Source: Sphingopyxis macrogoltabida (GTDB lineage Bacteria > Pseudomonadota > Alphaproteobacteria > Sphingomonadales > Sphingomonadaceae). From it: a DNA stretch of 64,000 bases. Where the stretch lies: the NCBI RefSeq assembly GCF_001307295.1, contig NZ_CP012700.1:871001-935000 (forward strand), written 5' to 3'. The translations under genes and the position numbers were made by a program. The notes below the pieces were generated by a model. The model was not told the origin of the DNA. It was given only the letters and a program-made list of their open reading frames with translations, and made no database searches. Every line of letters begins with the position of its first letter. The first letter of the stretch is position 1. Shown piece after piece: positions 45,570 through 54,849 of the stretch.

Positions 45570-45601
45570 GGGACGGCGCGGCAACAGGTTCGCGCCGTCC
45601 C
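45570..45601. other. Strong hairpin between rpsB and tsf
   Basis: A perfect 11-bp stem, GGGACGGCGCG and CGCGCCGTCCC, with a 10-nt loop, 17 bp after the rpsB stop. There is no U-tract, so it is more likely an mRNA-stability or partial-termination element that lowers tsf relative to rpsB. Confidence 0.5.
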
Positions 45602-45686
45602 TGTCATCGCTTTGACTTATCGCCCCGCCATGCGCGCGGGCGTCCCGCGGGCCAGATGGGCTCGCCCCTTTTGAAAGGATTTTCCC

Positions 45687-46613
45687 ATGGCTGAGATTAC
45701 GGCCGCTCTCGTCAAGGAACTGCGCGACCGCACGGGCGCAGGCATGATGGACTGTAAAAAGGCGCTCGCCGAAAACAACGGCGATATCGAAGCGTCGATC
45801 GACTGGCTGCGCACCAAGGGGCTCGCCGCCGCTGCCAAGAAGGCCGGCCGCGTCGCCGCCGAAGGTCTTGTCGGCTTTGCCACCGACGGCACCAAGGGTG
45901 CGCTCGTCGAAGTGAACAGCGAAACCGACTTCGTCGGCAAGAACGAGCAGTTCCAGGAATTCGTCCGCGACGTGACGCAGGTCGCGCTTGCCGGCAGCAT
46001 CACCGACATCGACGCGCTTAACGCCGCACCCTATCCGACCGGCGGCACCGTCGCCGAGAAGCTGACCAGCAACATCGCGACGATCGGTGAAAACCAGTCG
46101 CTGCGCCGCAGCGCGATCGCTTCGGTGAACTCGGGCGTCGTCACGGGCTATGTCCACAACGCCGCCGCGCCCGGCATGGGCAAGATCGGCGTGCTCGTCG
46201 CGCTCGAATCGACCGCCGGTGCCGATGTTCTTGAACCGCTCGGCAAGCAGCTCGCGATGCACGTCGCCGCCGCCAACCCGCTGGCGCTGAACGGCGACGA
46301 TCTCGACGCCGACCTCGTTGCGCGCGAACGCGCGATCGCCGAGGAAAAGGCCGCCCAGTCGGGCAAGCCCGCCGAGATCGTCGGCAAGATGGTCGACGGT
46401 GCGATCGCCAAGTACCGCAAGGAAAATGCGCTGCTGTCGCAGCTCTTCGTGATGGACGGCAAGACCCCGGTCGCCGAAGTCGTCGCCGCCGCCGGCAAGG
46501 ATGTCGGCGCGACGATCACGCTGAAGGGCTTCGTCCGCTTCCAGCTCGGCGAAGGCATCGAGAAGGAAGAAAGCGACTTCGCGGCGGAAGTCGCGGCGGC
46601 CGCCGGCGTCTAA
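45687..46613 (+). CDS. tsf: Elongation factor Ts
   Basis: A 308-residue translation factor that exchanges GDP for GTP on EF-Tu. The N-terminal UBA-like domain with [25 protein letters not shown] and the core motif [19 protein letters not shown] are unmistakable. Length and domain order are normal. The ATG at 45687 follows GAAAGGA. It is 134 bp downstream of rpsB. The 382 bp after it contain the nested inverted-repeat element described separately, which separates tsf from pyrH. Confidence 0.98.
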   Translation: MAEITAALVKELRDRTGAGMMDCKKALAENNGDIEASIDWLRTKGLAAAAKKAGRVAAEGLVGFATDGTKGALVEVNSETDFVGKNEQFQEFVRDVTQVALAGSITDIDALNAAPYPTGGTVAEKLTSNIATIGENQSLRRSAIASVNSGVVTGYVHNAAAPGMGKIGVLVALESTAGADVLEPLGKQLAMHVAAANPLALNGDDLDADLVARERAIAEEKAAQSGKPAEIVGKMVDGAIAKYRKENALLSQLFVMDGKTPVAEVVAAAGKDVGATITLKGFVRFQLGEGIEKEESDFAAEVAAAAGV

Positions 46614-46660
46614 AAAGAAGAACCGGATTGCTGCGCGTCAGGCGCCGCAGTCCGCTTGGC

Positions 46661-46960
46661 AATGGCGCGCGCCTGAAGAGCCAGTCCCAGCCAATTGGAA
46701 GTGTCGTGACGGAGCCGAATTTGCTCCAGCGCTAGGCGCGAGGAGGGAGCGATGGAATGCCATCGTGACCGACGAGCAACGAAGCGATGGAGCAAATTCG
46801 GCCCGCCGCTTCGCGGTCGGCGTGAGAAGCGCTTCGGAGGGCGTCGGATCGCTTGCATGGGCTACCGGCCCGCGCTGCGCGCTCCTCCTACCCGAAGCGC
46901 TTCTCACGCCGATCCCGATACTTCCAATTGGCTGGGACTGGCTCTAGGGTGCGCGCCATT
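46661..46960. repeat. 300-bp nested inverted-repeat element between tsf and pyrH
   Basis: The whole tsf-pyrH gap (46614-46995) lacks a gene. Its outer arms match over about 42 bp (46661-46702 against 46920-46960), including a perfect 26-bp part (46677-46702 and 46920-46945). Two further perfect pairs lie inside: 15 bp (46714-46728 and 46788-46802), enclosing a 6-bp hairpin (46750-46765), and 21 bp (46817-46837 and 46892-46912). Short open frames run through it on both strands but have no protein-like features. The structure resembles a MITE or a compound palindromic repeat. The GAGCCAGTCCCAGCCAATTGG arms could define its ends. Confidence 0.75.
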
Positions 46961-46995
46961 CGCGTATCTGCTGTTTACAAGAGGTTCCCCCGATC

Positions 46996-47718
46996 ATGGC
47001 ATTGCCCGGCCTGAAACGCATATTGCTCAAGCTGTCGGGCGAGGCGCTGATGGGCTCCAGTCCTTTCGGCATCGACCCTGAAACGGTCGCGAGCATGGCG
47101 GCGGAGGTCAAGCAGGCGAAGGAAAGCGGCCTCGAAATCTGCCTTGTTATCGGCGGCGGCAACATCTTCCGCGGCATGGCCGGGGCGGCGAAAGGCATGG
47201 ACCGCGCGCAGGCCGATTATATGGGCATGCTGGCGACGGTGATGAACGCGCTGGCGATGCAGAATGCGCTCGAGCAGCTTGGCGTCGAAACGCGCGTCCA
47301 GTCGGCGATCGAGATGGACAAGGTGTGCGAACCCGTCATCCGCCGCCGCGCCGAACGCCATATGGAAAAGGGCCGCGTGGTGATCTTCGCCGCCGGTGTC
47401 GGAGCCCCTTATTTCACCACCGACAGCGGTGCCGCGCTCCGCGCCGCCGAAATGAAGTGCGACGCCTTGCTCAAGGGTACCAGCGTCGACGGCGTTTATA
47501 ATGCCGATCCGAAGAAGGATGTCTCCGCGGTGCGCTACGATACGCTGAGCTACGATCGTGTGCTCGCCGACAATTTGAAGGTGATGGACGCAAGCGCGGT
47601 GGCGCTGTGCCGCGACAACCATATCCCGATCGTCGTGTTCAACATCCGCGAGCCGGGCAATCTGGCGCGCGTGCTGGCGGGCGAGGGCGTTTCTACCGTC
47701 GTCGGCGACGCGGCCTGA
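46996..47718 (+). CDS. pyrH: UMP kinase
   Basis: A 240-residue kinase that phosphorylates UMP to UDP with ATP. It has the bacterial amino-acid-kinase fold: [13 protein letters not shown] at the N-terminus, [17 protein letters not shown]-like residues in [18 protein letters not shown], and the C-terminal [15 protein letters not shown] motif. It is allosterically controlled (UTP, GTP) in other bacteria. The ATG at 46996 follows GAGGTTCCCCCGATC. The gene is 23 bp from frr and cotranscribed with it. Confidence 0.98.
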   Translation: MALPGLKRILLKLSGEALMGSSPFGIDPETVASMAAEVKQAKESGLEICLVIGGGNIFRGMAGAAKGMDRAQADYMGMLATVMNALAMQNALEQLGVETRVQSAIEMDKVCEPVIRRRAERHMEKGRVVIFAAGVGAPYFTTDSGAALRAAEMKCDALLKGTSVDGVYNADPKKDVSAVRYDTLSYDRVLADNLKVMDASAVALCRDNHIPIVVFNIREPGNLARVLAGEGVSTVVGDAA

Positions 47719-47741
47719 AAGAATCAAGAGAGGAAAGACAG

Positions 47742-48296
47742 ATGGCGAAATATGACAAGGCCGACCTCGAACGCCGCATGCACGGCGCGGTCGAATCGCT
47801 GAAGCACGACCTCGCGGGTCTGCGTACCGGCCGCGCGCACACCGCGCTGCTCGATCCCGTGACGGTCGAGGTTTATGGCAGCCACATGCCGCTCAACCAG
47901 GTCGCCTCGGTCAGCGCGCCCGAACCGCGCATGCTGTCGGTGCAGGTGTGGGACAAGTCGAACGTCGGCCCGGTCGACAAGGCGATCCGCTCGGCGGGCC
48001 TCGGGCTCAACCCGATCGTCGATGGCCAGACGCTGCGCCTGCCGATCCCCGAAATGACGCAGGAGCGCCGCAAGGAGCTGTCGAAGCTCGCTGGCCAATA
48101 TGCCGAAAAGGCCCGCGTTGCGGTGCGCAACGTCCGCCGCGACGGCATGGACAATCTGAAGGCCGACGAGAATAAGAAGGAAATCAGCGAGGACGAGCGC
48201 AAGCGCGCCGAAACCGATGTCCAGAAGCTGACCGACGCAACGATCGCAGAACTCGACGCCGCCGCGACCGCCAAGGAAAAGGAAATCCTGGGCTAG
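47742..48296 (+). CDS. frr: Ribosome recycling factor
   Basis: A 184-residue cytoplasmic protein that releases ribosomes from mRNA after termination together with EF-G. The signatures LEAR-like [51 protein letters not shown] and the C-terminal [29 protein letters not shown] are intact. The ATG at 47742 follows AGAGGAAAG. It lies 23 bp downstream of pyrH, as in most bacteria. A palindromic repeat follows between its end and uppS. Confidence 0.98.
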   Translation: MAKYDKADLERRMHGAVESLKHDLAGLRTGRAHTALLDPVTVEVYGSHMPLNQVASVSAPEPRMLSVQVWDKSNVGPVDKAIRSAGLGLNPIVDGQTLRLPIPEMTQERRKELSKLAGQYAEKARVAVRNVRRDGMDNLKADENKKEISEDERKRAETDVQKLTDATIAELDAAATAKEKEILG

Positions 48297-48329
48297 TGCT
48301 TTTGGGCGCTAATCTCTCCTCCGCTCGTG

Positions 48330-48393
48330 TCGAGCGAAGTCGAGACACCCATCGGACTGGAGCCGGGCCGAGGGGCATCTCGACTTCGCTCGA
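48330..48393. repeat. Sphingomonad-type palindromic repeat before uppS
   Basis: TCGAGCGAAGTCGAGA (48330-48345) and its exact inverse (48378-48393) flank a 32-bp centre, itself preceded by GTG-TCGA-like sequence that makes a local palindrome (GTGTC...GACAC). The core CTCGACTTCGCTCGA resembles a repeat I recall as common in sphingomonad intergenic DNA. It lies between frr and uppS and could form a stem-loop in the mRNA. Confidence 0.7.
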
Positions 48394-48419
48394 TGCGAAC
48401 GGATTTTGAGGTTCTTCCT

Positions 48420-49106
48420 GTGAGTGTTTCGGATCACGGTGCGCGCCATGTCGCCATCATCATGGATGGCAACGGTCGCTGGGCGAAGAAGCGCCTGCTG
48501 CCCCGCGTCGCCGGTCACAAGGCGGGCGTCGAGGCGGTGCGCACGATCGTCCGCGCCGCCGGCGATCTCGGCATCGAGGCGATGACGCTCTATGCTTTCA
48601 GTTCCGAAAACTGGAAGCGGCCCGAAGAGGAAGTCAGCGACCTGATGGGGCTGATGAAGCGCTTCATCCTCTCCGACCTCGACGAATTCGCCGCCAATGA
48701 CGTGAAGCTGAAAGTGATCGGCAATTGGCGCGCGCTCGCCCCCGATGTTGTCGCGCTGATCGACAATGCGCTCGAGCGCACGTCGGGCAACAAGCGCACG
48801 ACACTGGCGGTGGCGCTCAATTACGGCGCGCAGGACGAACTGGTGCGCGCCGCGACCGCGGCAGCGGCGGAGGGGCTGATTACCGAGGATAGTATCGCCG
48901 CGCATCTCGACACCGCCGACATGCCACCGCTCGATCTGCTCATCCGCACGTCGGGCGAGGTCCGGCTGTCGAATTTCCTGCTCTGGCAGTCGGCCTACGC
49001 CGAACTTTACTTTACCGACACATTGTGGCCGGATTTCAAGCCCGCCGACCTGAAGGCGGCGCTCGACCAGTTTGCGCGGCGCGATCGTCGTTACGGGGGA
49101 TTATGA
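48420..49106 (+). CDS. uppS: Undecaprenyl diphosphate synthase (cis-prenyltransferase)
   Basis: A 228-residue enzyme from GTG 48420 that adds isoprene units to farnesyl diphosphate to give the C55 lipid carrier of peptidoglycan synthesis. The HVAIIMDGNGRWAKKR motif with the Mg-binding Asp, LYAFSSENWKRP, and LLIRTSGEVRLSNFLLWQSAYAELYF are conserved. An ATG at 48393 would also be in frame, but it overlaps the edge of the palindromic repeat. GAGG ten bases before the GTG supports the shorter form, which matches the family's N-terminal length. It overlaps cdsA by 4 bp (ATGA). Confidence 0.94.
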   Translation: MSVSDHGARHVAIIMDGNGRWAKKRLLPRVAGHKAGVEAVRTIVRAAGDLGIEAMTLYAFSSENWKRPEEEVSDLMGLMKRFILSDLDEFAANDVKLKVIGNWRALAPDVVALIDNALERTSGNKRTTLAVALNYGAQDELVRAATAAAAEGLITEDSIAAHLDTADMPPLDLLIRTSGEVRLSNFLLWQSAYAELYFTDTLWPDFKPADLKAALDQFARRDRRYGGL

Positions 49107-49783
49107 GCATGGCATCTGGCAAATCGGACCTGTGGGTGCGGATCGGATCGGCGATCGTGATGTTCGCGATCGCGGGGACGGCGCTGTGGTTCGGTGGCAT
49201 CGCCTTCGGCCTGCTGCTGCTGGTCGGCGGCGCGCTCGTGCTCGTCGAATGGTTCGCGCTCGTCCGCGTGATGGCGGTTCCCGGCGGGACGAAGAAGATA
49301 TTGCTGCTGCTCGGTCCGCTGCTCGTCGCGGGATCGATGGCCGGGCTCTGGTATATTCGCGACCATCTGGGCGTCACGGCGGCGCTGTGGGTGTTCGGCA
49401 TGGTATGGGCGACCGACATCGGTGCCTATTTCGCCGGCCGCGCCTTTGGCGGCGCGCGTCTTGCGCCGACGATCAGCCCGTCGAAGACCTGGTCGGGGCT
49501 GATCGGCGGCATGATCGCTGCGCTCGTCGCCAGCGCGACGATCGGCGACCGTGGCGGCATCATCGGCGTGCCGCTGTGGATCGGCTTGTTCATGGGGCTC
49601 GCCGCGCAGCTTGGCGATCTGGCGCAAAGCTGGATGAAGCGCCGCGCCGGGGTCAAGGATTCGGGCAAGCTGATTCCGGGCCATGGCGGTCTGTTCGACC
49701 GCGTCGACGGCCTGCTTCCGGTTGCGTTGATCCTCGGCGGCCTCGCTGTTGCGGGCCAGATCGCCGTGCGCGCGGCCGGCTGA
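49103..49783 (+). CDS. cdsA: Phosphatidate cytidylyltransferase
   Basis: A 226-residue integral membrane enzyme that makes CDP-diacylglycerol, the precursor of all phospholipids and the substrate of the PssA encoded upstream. At least six helices are seen. The CTP transferase signature is at the C-terminus: SPSKTWSGLIGG and GDLAQSWMKRRAGVKDSGKLIPGHGGLFDRVDGLL. The start overlaps uppS by 4 bp (ATGA) and dxr follows 1 bp after its stop. It is somewhat shorter than the E. coli enzyme, as is normal in alphaproteobacteria. Confidence 0.94.
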   Translation: MSMASGKSDLWVRIGSAIVMFAIAGTALWFGGIAFGLLLLVGGALVLVEWFALVRVMAVPGGTKKILLLLGPLLVAGSMAGLWYIRDHLGVTAALWVFGMVWATDIGAYFAGRAFGGARLAPTISPSKTWSGLIGGMIAALVASATIGDRGGIIGVPLWIGLFMGLAAQLGDLAQSWMKRRAGVKDSGKLIPGHGGLFDRVDGLLPVALILGGLAVAGQIAVRAAG

Positions 49784-49784
49784 C

Positions 49785-50948
49785 ATGGCGCGGCGCCTCT
49801 CGCTGTTCGGCGCCACCGGATCGGTCGGCCAATCGACCCTCGACCTTGTCCGGCGCGATGGCGAGGCGTGGCAGATCGGCGTGCTGACCGCGAACAGCGA
49901 CGTCGCCGAGCTGGCAAAGCTGGCGAAGGAATTCCGGCCCGATGTCGCGGTGATCGCCGACGAGGCGCGCCATGCCGAGCTCCAGGAGGCGCTGGCCGGG
50001 ACGGGGATCGAAGCGAGTGCCGGCGCCGAAGCGCTGGTCGAAGCGGCAAAGCGCCCCGCCGACCTTGTCATGGCGGCGATCGTCGGCTGCGCCGGCCTCG
50101 CGCCGACGATGGCGGCGATCGAGGCGGGCACCGATGTCGCGCTGGCGAATAAGGAGGCGCTCGTTTCGGCGGGCGAATTGATGACCGCGGCGGCGCGCGC
50201 CTCGGGTTCGACGCTGCTGCCGGTCGACAGCGAGCATAATGCGATCTTCCAGTGCCTTGCGGGCGGCAAGATCGATCAGGTCCGCCGGATCATCCTGACC
50301 GCGAGCGGCGGTCCGTTCCGCACCATGAGCGCCGCCGACATGGCGCGCGTCACGCCGGCGCAGGCGGTTGCGCATCCCAATTGGTCGATGGGCGCCAAGA
50401 TCAGCGTCGATTCGGCAACGATGATGAACAAGGGCCTCGAACTCATCGAGGCTTATCATCTGTTCCCGGTCGGCCTCGACCGCATCGAGATTCTTGTCCA
50501 CCCGCAGTCGGTGATCCACAGCCTCGTCGAATATATCGACTGCTCGACGCTGGCACAGCTTGGTTCGCCCGACATGCGCATCCCGATCGCGAGCGCTCTT
50601 GCCTGGCCGGAACGGATGGCGACGCCGTGCGCGCCGCTCGACCTAGCGACGATCTCGCGGCTCGATTTCGAGGCGCCCGACGAAATACGCTTCCCCGCGA
50701 CCGCGCTGTGCCGCGCCGCGATCGCCGAGGGCGGCGCGCGCCCGGCGCAACTCAACGCCGCGAACGAGGTGGCGGTCGCCGCGTTCCTCGCCGGCCGCAT
50801 TTCCTTTCCCGCCATCGTCGACACAGTGCGCCGGGTGATCGACGCCGAAGCGCCGCCGATGCCGGTATCGCTTCACGACATATTCAGCGTCGACGCCGCA
50901 TCACGCGCGGCTGCGCAGCATTTTGTGGACCATTACGAACATGCTTGA
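49785..50948 (+). CDS. dxr: 1-deoxy-D-xylulose 5-phosphate reductoisomerase
   Basis: A 387-residue enzyme of the MEP isoprenoid pathway. The N-terminal NADPH motif RLSLFGATGSVGQSTLDLV, DVALANKEALVSAG, LPVDSEHNAIFQCL (metal-binding Asp and Glu) and HPNWSMGAKISVDSATMMNKGLELIEA are intact. The ATG at 49785 lies 1 bp after the cdsA stop. It overlaps rseP by 8 bp. Together with uppS it feeds lipid carrier synthesis. The order uppS-cdsA-dxr-rseP-bamA is standard for Proteobacteria. Confidence 0.97.
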   Translation: MARRLSLFGATGSVGQSTLDLVRRDGEAWQIGVLTANSDVAELAKLAKEFRPDVAVIADEARHAELQEALAGTGIEASAGAEALVEAAKRPADLVMAAIVGCAGLAPTMAAIEAGTDVALANKEALVSAGELMTAAARASGSTLLPVDSEHNAIFQCLAGGKIDQVRRIILTASGGPFRTMSAADMARVTPAQAVAHPNWSMGAKISVDSATMMNKGLELIEAYHLFPVGLDRIEILVHPQSVIHSLVEYIDCSTLAQLGSPDMRIPIASALAWPERMATPCAPLDLATISRLDFEAPDEIRFPATALCRAAIAEGGARPAQLNAANEVAVAAFLAGRISFPAIVDTVRRVIDAEAPPMPVSLHDIFSVDAASRAAAQHFVDHYEHA

Positions 50949-52074
50949 AGCCCCCGGCATTCCTTTCACGATTCTGGCCTTCCTGCTGGTGCTCGGCCCG
51001 CTCGTCTTCGTGCACGAATATGGGCATTATATCGTCGGGCGCTGGTGCGGCGTGAAGGCCGATACCTTCTCGATCGGCTTCGGCCGCAAGATCCTCGCGT
51101 GGACCGACAAGCGCGGCACCGAATGGAAGATCGGCTGGCTGCCGCTTGGCGGCTATGTCCAGTTCGCGGGCGACCGCGACGCGGTCAGCCAGCCCGACGC
51201 CGAATGGGAAAAGCTGCCCGAAGCCGAGCGCTCGCACAGCTTTCCCGCCCAGCCGGTGTGGAAACGCACCCTGATCGTCCTCGCGGGGCCGGTGACCAAT
51301 TTCCTGTTCGCGATCCTGATCCTCGCCGGTTTCGCGTGGATCGGCGGCACGCCGACCACGCCGCCCGTCGCGGGCTCGGTGATGGAGGGTTCGGCCGCCG
51401 CCGCCGCGGGTATTCGCGAGGGCGATCGTATCGTCTCGATCGACGGCCGCGCCATGGACGTCTTTACCGATATTCCGATGGCGGTCGCGCACCGCCCCGG
51501 CGAGGCCATGGACGTGCGGATCGAACGCGGCGGCGCCGAAGAGACGCTGCGCCTGACCCCGCGGCTGGTGAAGGAGCAGGACCGGTTCGGCAACAGCTTC
51601 GAACGCGGCGTCATCGGCATCGCCGCGGGCGAGGTGGTGTTCGAGAAGGTGTCGCTCGTCGAGGCGCCGTTGATCGGGCTCAAGCAGACCGCGCAGATCG
51701 TCCGGCAGACGGGCGAAGTGCTGGGCCAGCTTCTGACCGGCAACCGGTCGGTCAAGGATCTGAGCGGGCCGCTCAACATCGCGAAGGTGTCGGGTGAGGC
51801 CGCGAGCCTCGGGATTGCGTCGCTGATCTTCCTGATCGCGCTGATCTCCATCAATCTGGGGTTCATAAACCTGTTGCCATTGCCCATGCTCGATGGCGGT
51901 CATTTGCTTTTTTACGGATATGAGGCGATCAGGCGACGTCCCGCGCCCGCCAAGGTGCAGGAATGGGCGTTCCGATTCGGCTTTGCGGCGGTCGTGACGC
52001 TGATGCTGGTCGTGACTTTCAATGATTTGGGCTCATTCGGCCTGTGGGACCGGATCGCCCGCTTGATTGGATAG
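50941..52074 (+). CDS. rseP: Site-2 protease RseP-like zinc metalloprotease
   Basis: A 377-residue intramembrane protease. The zinc motif H25-E26-Y-G-H29 lies in the first helix (LVFVHEYGHYIVG). A PDZ domain follows at about residues 125-205 (GSAAAAAGIREGDRIVSIDGRAM) and the third metal ligand is in LLPLPMLDGGHLLFYGYE near the C-terminus. In E. coli it cleaves the anti-sigma factor RseA and signal peptide remnants; the substrate here is unknown. The ATG at 50941 overlaps the dxr end. Only one PDZ domain is evident, whereas E. coli has two. Confidence 0.95.
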   Translation: MLEAPGIPFTILAFLLVLGPLVFVHEYGHYIVGRWCGVKADTFSIGFGRKILAWTDKRGTEWKIGWLPLGGYVQFAGDRDAVSQPDAEWEKLPEAERSHSFPAQPVWKRTLIVLAGPVTNFLFAILILAGFAWIGGTPTTPPVAGSVMEGSAAAAAGIREGDRIVSIDGRAMDVFTDIPMAVAHRPGEAMDVRIERGGAEETLRLTPRLVKEQDRFGNSFERGVIGIAAGEVVFEKVSLVEAPLIGLKQTAQIVRQTGEVLGQLLTGNRSVKDLSGPLNIAKVSGEAASLGIASLIFLIALISINLGFINLLPLPMLDGGHLLFYGYEAIRRRPAPAKVQEWAFRFGFAAVVTLMLVVTFNDLGSFGLWDRIARLIG

Positions 52075-52146
52075 CCGGACTGGGGCAGGGAGTGCGCGCG
52101 AACTGCCGAAAAAGGGCGTTCGCCGCTTGTGGGTTATTTTTGCGGG

Positions 52147-54849
52147 ATGAACAGCGTGGCTTCACACAAAATTTCGGCGCGGATGCAGCTGTCGGCACTC
52201 CTCATGGCAGGAACGATGCTGGCTCCCGTCGCGCCGCTCATGGCGCAGGAAGCTGCACCGCCGGCTACCGTGCCGACCGTCCCGGCACCCCCCGCGCCCG
52301 AGGCTGTGCCGTCGGCGACGACCGTCCAGTCGATCACGGTCACCGGCAACCAGCGGCTTGAGGCGCAGACGATCCTGTCATACCTGCGCCTGCGCGTCGG
52401 CCAGCCCTATGACCGGTCGGTACTCGACCAGGCGCTCAAGGACCTTGCCGCGACCGAACTCTTCAAGGATTTCCAGATCACCGACAATGCCGGTGCGCTG
52501 ACAATCCAGGTCACCGAAAACCCCGTGATCAACCGCGTCATTCTGGAGGGCAACAAGCGCCTGAAGGAAGACAAGATCCGCCCCGAGATCAAGCTCGCGC
52601 CGCGCCAGATCTTTACCCGGTCGAAAGTCCGCGCCGACGTTGCGCGCATCATCGAACTCTACAAGCGCCAGGGCCGCTTCGCCGCGACCGTCGAGCCGAA
52701 GATGGTGTCGCTCGACCAGAACCGTGTCGATGTCGTCTTCGAAATCAATGAAGGTCCAAAGTCGAAGGTCCGCCAGATCAACATCATCGGCAACGAGAAG
52801 TTCAGCGACGGTGACCTTCGCGACGAGATGGCGACGAAGGAATCGGGCCTGCTGACGATCCTGTCGTCGAACACCAGCTACGACCCCGATCGCCTCGCCT
52901 ATGACCAGCAAAAGCTGCGCCTTTTCTACCTGCAGAACGGCTATGCCGACTTCCGCGTCATTTCGGCGGTCGCCGAGCTGACCAGCAACAAGCAGGACTT
53001 CATCATCACCTATGTCGTCGAGGAAGGCGAGCGCTACAAGTTCGGCGATGTCGACGTGAAGAGCGAAATCCGCGATTTCCGGCCGGAAACGCTGAAGACG
53101 CTGCTGCCGATGAAGAAGGACGACTGGTACGACGCCAAGCTGGTCGAGGACACCGTCGAAAGCCTGAGCGAGACCGCCGGTCTGTTCGGTTACGCCTTTG
53201 CCGACATCAGCCCCGAGTTTCGCCGCGATCCCGAAACGCGGACGATGGGGATCACCTTCAACGTCGCCGAAAGCCCGCGTACTTATGTCGAGCGCATCGA
53301 CGTCAACGGCAACACGCTGACCCACGATAAGGTCGTTCGCCGCGAGTTTCGCCTGAACGAAGGCGACGCGTTCAACAGCTTCGGCGTTAAGCGGACCGAG
53401 AACCGCATCAACAGCCTCGGCTATTTCCAGGAAAATCTGGAGATCGAGCGCAAGGAAGGCAGCGCCCCCGACCGCATCATCCTCGAAACCAATGTCGAGG
53501 AAAAGCCGACCGGCGAACTGTCGCTGTCGGCCGGTTTCTCGTCGATCGAGAATTTCCTGCTGCAGGGATCGATCCGCCAGCGCAACTTTCGCGGCCTCGG
53601 CCAGCAGTTGCAGGCGTCGGTCAACTATTCGAGCTATTCGAAGTCGGTCGAACTCGGCTTTACCGAGCCCTATCTGTTCGACCGCAACATCTCGATCGGC
53701 GGCACCGTCTATCGCCGCGATCTCAACTCGTTCAACTTCATCGGCAGCGATCGCCGTACGACGTTCGAACAGTCGACGACGGGCTTCCAGATCAACGCCG
53801 GTGTGCCGCTCACCGAATTCCTGTCGTTCTTCACGCGTTACAGCCTGAACTTCGACGATGTGTCGCTCGACAAGAATCTCTATTATTTCCGCGACGAGTG
53901 CGACCCGCTGGTCGCCGGCCGTTACCTCTGCGACGCGATCGGCAAGCGCACGACGTCGCTGCTCGGCTTCACCATCGCCTATGACGACCGCGACAACCGT
54001 CTGCGCCCGACGCGCGGCCAGTCGCTGTCGCTCAGCCAGGATTTCGCCGGCCTCGGCGGCAGCGTCAAATATGTCCGTACCCGCGCCGCGGCGAGCAAGC
54101 ACTTCAACCTCGGCAGCCGCTTCATCCTCAATGTTTCGGCCGAGGGCGGTTATATCTACCCGCTCGGCGGGCGCCCGACCCCGACGAGCGACAAGGTCCG
54201 CCTGACCGACCGCTTCTTCCTCGGCGAACCGCAGATGCGCGGCTTCGACATTCGCGGCGTCGGCCCGCGCGTCATCCGCTATGCGTCGGTCGACGTGACC
54301 GATCCGGCGAACCCGATCCTCGACACGACGACCAAACAGCGCATCGACGACGCGCTCGGCGGCCGCGCCTATTATCAGGGGCGGCTCGAGATCGACATTC
54401 CGCTCGGCACCGGGGCCAAGGAACTGGGCTTGCGGCCGTCAGTCTTCCTCGACGTCGGTTCGGTCTTCGGGGTGAAGCGCCCCGACCTCACCACGCTCGC
54501 CGACTTCAAGGATCCGTCCGACGGTCTCACCAAGAATCTTTGCCGCAACGGCACCACCGGCGCGATCAGCTTTGGTACGCAGGCTCTGGTCGATCATGAC
54601 AACAACGCTGCGACCCCGGCGATCCCGCAGGGGTCGTACAGCAGCTGTCCGACCGGGACGACCTCCAACCTCTCCCCGTTCGAGGAACGTTATTTCGGCG
54701 ATAGCTGGATGCCGCGCGTCTCGATCGGTGCCGGTGTCAACTGGAACTCGCCTTTCGGTCCCTTCCGGATCGACTTCGCTTACGCCCTTCGCAAAGAAGA
54801 GGGCGATGATACCAAACGCTTCTCATTCAACGTAGGAACCCAATTCTGA
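52147..54849 (+). CDS. bamA: Outer membrane protein assembly factor BamA
   Basis: About 900 residues from ATG 52147, with an upstream GTG at 52129 as alternative. A signal peptide ends near PLMAQE (residue 34), and the mature N-terminus has a Pro/Ala-rich stretch. Five POTRA domains occupy roughly residues 60-415 (for example SITVTGNQRLEAQTILSYLRLRVGQPY). The Omp85 barrel follows, with the IRGF-like signature in FLGEPQMRGFDIRGVGPR, and ends in NVGTQF with a C-terminal Phe. It inserts beta-barrel proteins, including the receptors and porins seen in this window. It overlaps skp by 1 bp (TGATG). Confidence 0.96.
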   Translation: MNSVASHKISARMQLSALLMAGTMLAPVAPLMAQEAAPPATVPTVPAPPAPEAVPSATTVQSITVTGNQRLEAQTILSYLRLRVGQPYDRSVLDQALKDLAATELFKDFQITDNAGALTIQVTENPVINRVILEGNKRLKEDKIRPEIKLAPRQIFTRSKVRADVARIIELYKRQGRFAATVEPKMVSLDQNRVDVVFEINEGPKSKVRQINIIGNEKFSDGDLRDEMATKESGLLTILSSNTSYDPDRLAYDQQKLRLFYLQNGYADFRVISAVAELTSNKQDFIITYVVEEGERYKFGDVDVKSEIRDFRPETLKTLLPMKKDDWYDAKLVEDTVESLSETAGLFGYAFADISPEFRRDPETRTMGITFNVAESPRTYVERIDVNGNTLTHDKVVRREFRLNEGDAFNSFGVKRTENRINSLGYFQENLEIERKEGSAPDRIILETNVEEKPTGELSLSAGFSSIENFLLQGSIRQRNFRGLGQQLQASVNYSSYSKSVELGFTEPYLFDRNISIGGTVYRRDLNSFNFIGSDRRTTFEQSTTGFQINAGVPLTEFLSFFTRYSLNFDDVSLDKNLYYFRDECDPLVAGRYLCDAIGKRTTSLLGFTIAYDDRDNRLRPTRGQSLSLSQDFAGLGGSVKYVRTRAAASKHFNLGSRFILNVSAEGGYIYPLGGRPTPTSDKVRLTDRFFLGEPQMRGFDIRGVGPRVIRYASVDVTDPANPILDTTTKQRIDDALGGRAYYQGRLEIDIPLGTGAKELGLRPSVFLDVGSVFGVKRPDLTTLADFKDPSDGLTKNLCRNGTTGAISFGTQALVDHDNNAATPAIPQGSYSSCPTGTTSNLSPFEERYFGDSWMPRVSIGAGVNWNSPFGPFRIDFAYALRKEEGDDTKRFSFNVGTQF

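Noticed and set aside
46610..47081. Short open frames on both strands in the tsf-pyrH gap
   Set aside because: They run through the inverted repeats, have no ribosome site and translate the palindromes.
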